NCBI GenBank assembly: GCA_003552425.1
Contig: PUMC01000027.1
Span: 1-15,076 of the forward strand
Reading direction: 5' to 3'
DNA from: Candidatus Acetothermia bacterium
GTDB lineage: Bacteria; Bipolaricaulota; Bipolaricaulia; Bipolaricaulales; Bipolaricaulaceae
DNA length: 15,076 nucleotides
This document shows, in pieces, positions 14,387 to 15,076 of the stretch. Position numbers and translations under genes: made by a program. The notes beneath the pieces were generated by a model. The model was not told the origin of the DNA, did no database searches, and saw only the letters and a program-made list of their open reading frames with translations. How positions within the stretch are numbered: the stretch's first letter is position 1; each line of letters begins with the position of its first letter.

Positions 14387-15076
14387 TTAAGCCGCAGGGT
14401 TGCCGGGCGGATCGACCGCGTCGAGGTCAAGGCGCAAGACCGGTTCGCGTGCGGCCCGCGCGTCGTCCAACCGGCGCACAGGTGCCTCCTTCGGTGCTTC
14501 CTTCAGGAGGTCTGGAGCCTCGCGGGCTTCGTTGGCAATCTTCACCATGGCATCGGCGAACGCATCGAGCATCTCGCGGGACTCGGTCTCCGTCGGTTCG
14601 ACCATCAACGCCTCGGTCACGATGAGGGGGAAGTACACGGTGGGCGGGTGGAAACCGTAGTCGATCAAGCGCTTGGCGAAGTCCACCGTGCGCACGTCGC
14701 CGAAACCCTTTCCCGAGAGCACGAACTCGTGCTTGCACAGGCCCGCGTAGGGAAGCGGGAACACCTTCTCCAGTTTGACCCGCAGGTAGTTGGCGGCCAG
14801 CACCGCACCGGCGGACACCTCGCGCAGTCCTTCCCCGCCCAGCATCAGGATGTAGGCGAGCGCGCGAATGCAGACGAGGAAGTTCCCGAAGTACGGGTGC
14901 ACCCTCCCGATGGCCCGGGGACGGCCCCACGCCAGGCGATAGGCCTCTCCCTCACGAACCACATCAGGAAGCGGCAGGTACGGAGACAGTACCTCGGACA
15001 CGGCAAGCGGACCGGCGCCCGGTCCGCCCCCGCCGGGGGGCGTGGAGAACGTCTTGTGCAGGTTGAAGTGGAAGAT
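14387..15076 (-). CDS. gcvPB: Glycine dehydrogenase (decarboxylating) subunit 2, partial
   Basis: C-terminal 229 residues of the beta subunit of the two-subunit P-protein, the PLP enzyme of the glycine cleavage system that decarboxylates glycine and passes the aminomethyl group to lipoyl H-protein. The start lies beyond the right edge. The PLP-binding Lys is visible close to the edge (HFNLHKTFSTP, Lys codon 15055-15053), followed by GGGGPGAGP, the RVHPYFGNF and GLCKHEFVLS blocks, DYGFHPPTVYFPLIVTEALMVEPTETES and a charged tail. The glycine-rich loop is preceded by Pro-Pro (STPPGGGG), where His is usual after STP. An upstream gcvPA, gcvH and gcvT on this strand would be expected to the right but cannot be seen. 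Confidence 0.95.
   Translation of the reverse strand: MFHFNLHKTFSTPPGGGGPGAGPLAVSEVLSPYLPLPDVVREGEAYRLAWGRPRAIGRVHPYFGNFLVCIRALAYILMLGGEGLREVSAGAVLAANYLRVKLEKVFPLPYAGLCKHEFVLSGKGFGDVRTVDFAKRLIDYGFHPPTVYFPLIVTEALMVEPTETESREMLDAFADAMVKIANEAREAPDLLKEAPKEAPVRRLDDARAAREPVLRLDLDAVDPPGNPAA

Overview
This is a 15 kb piece of a high-GC bacterial chromosome, densely packed with ordinary housekeeping genes. There are no tRNA, rRNA, CRISPR or mobile-element signals that I can see. A lipobox lipoprotein, a secreted subtilase, MurJ and the MEP-pathway enzyme Dxr fit a peptidoglycan-making bacterium. The glycine-cleavage P-protein is the split type (GcvPB), as in many anaerobes and thermophiles. The Cys-rich protein style and the gene set suggest an uncultured lineage, perhaps something like Ca. 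Bipolaricaulota (Acetothermia), but this is a guess from impression and not something the sequence proves.

Layout, left to right. (1) 1-1488, minus: N-terminal 496 residues of a secreted S8 (subtilisin-like) protease whose catalytic Ser lies beyond the left edge. (2) 1577-5923, plus: ftsH and dxr (ATGA overlap), then an Rrf2-family Fe-S regulator, a MIP18/DUF59 Fe-S assembly-type protein and a Cys-rich protein, tightly packed. (3) 5907-7851, minus: rplI then murJ, 4 bp apart; murJ runs tail-to-tail into the Cys-rich gene with a 17 bp overlap. (4) 7945-12422, plus: folP, yceD (DUF177), ruvC and polA, every junction overlapping. (5) 12545-13336, minus: an alpha/beta-hydrolase-fold protein that lacks its nucleophile. 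(6) 13631-14344, plus: a lipoprotein with a C-terminal SH3-like domain. (7) 14387-15076, minus: C-terminal part of gcvPB, running off the right edge.

Functionally, the plus-strand operons join membrane proteolysis (FtsH), isoprenoid synthesis (Dxr), Fe-S sensing and assembly (Rrf2, MIP18), folate (FolP), ribosome assembly (YceD), and Holliday-junction and gap repair (RuvC, PolA). The minus strand carries translation (L9) and lipid II export (MurJ).

The points that stand out are replacements at normally conserved positions in otherwise intact proteins: Pol I motif C reads His-Asp-Ser instead of His-Asp-Glu; the MIP18 protein has Ser where the family Cys sits; the hydrolase has Gly at the nucleophile elbow. 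A second theme is very short or absent mRNA leaders: a TACAAT -10 hexamer sits 7 nt upstream of two start codons that lack a well-placed Shine-Dalgarno for that start. The Rrf2 - MIP18(Cys to Ser) - Cys-rich trio is the best candidate in the window for something not well described.
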